Source: Clostridia bacterium
GTDB lineage: Bacteria > Bacillota > Clostridia > Oscillospirales > CAG-272
Reading direction: 5' to 3'
DNA: 5,988 bases
Assembly (NCBI GenBank): GCA_017629395.1
Contig: JAGBXH010000261.1
Location: forward strand, 1 to 5,988
A program made the position numbers and the translations under genes. The notes beneath the pieces were generated by a model, which had not been told where the DNA came from, made no database searches, and saw only the letters and a program-made list of their open reading frames with translations. This document shows, in pieces, positions 5,988-5,988 of this stretch (its first letter is position 1; the number at the start of each line of letters is the position of its first letter).

Positions 5988-5988
5988 C

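Overview
The window looks like chromosomal DNA of an anaerobic, probably gut-associated member of the Clostridia (Oscillospirales-like). This is an inference from intermediate G+C, strong AGGAG-type ribosome binding sites, one-directional gene clusters and the protein families present; no marker gene is available to fix the taxon.

All six recognisable genes lie on the minus strand, so transcription runs from right to left. At the right edge (5987-5469) is the C-terminal part of an amidohydrolase (metal-dependent, imidazolonepropionase-like), cut by the window boundary. A gap of about 120 bp follows, holding a weak candidate promoter. Next come five genes in a row: an EamA/DMT-family membrane transporter (5346-4387), a CDF-type cation transporter (4375-3476), a protein fusing an N-terminal PAS sensor domain to a CPBP/CAAX-protease-type membrane domain (3448-2411), a lipoprotein beta-carbonic anhydrase (2336-1680), and a stand-alone CAT/condensation-superfamily acyltransferase with a HxxxDG motif (1636-398). 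The gaps are 11, 27, 74 and 43 bp. A perfect 11-bp hairpin at 321-354 lies just downstream of the last gene and probably ends the unit.

The left end (1-303) is non-coding. It holds nearly three tandem copies of a 112-bp repeat, each with a perfect 9-bp inner hairpin and, in the two complete copies, an outer inverted repeat. The third copy is diverged and lacks its right-hand third.

Four of the five cluster products are predicted to sit in or on the membrane. No described system is known to me that combines these five families. The most unusual protein is the PAS-CPBP fusion: its protease domain lacks the first Glu of the EExxxR motif (Gln instead) and the Asn of the HxxxN motif, so it may sense or bind rather than cut. 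The CDF protein also departs from the usual metal-site pattern at two of four positions. How the five products cooperate cannot be read from the sequence. A membrane-surface function linking ion or CO2/bicarbonate handling to a PAS-sensed signal is only a hypothesis.
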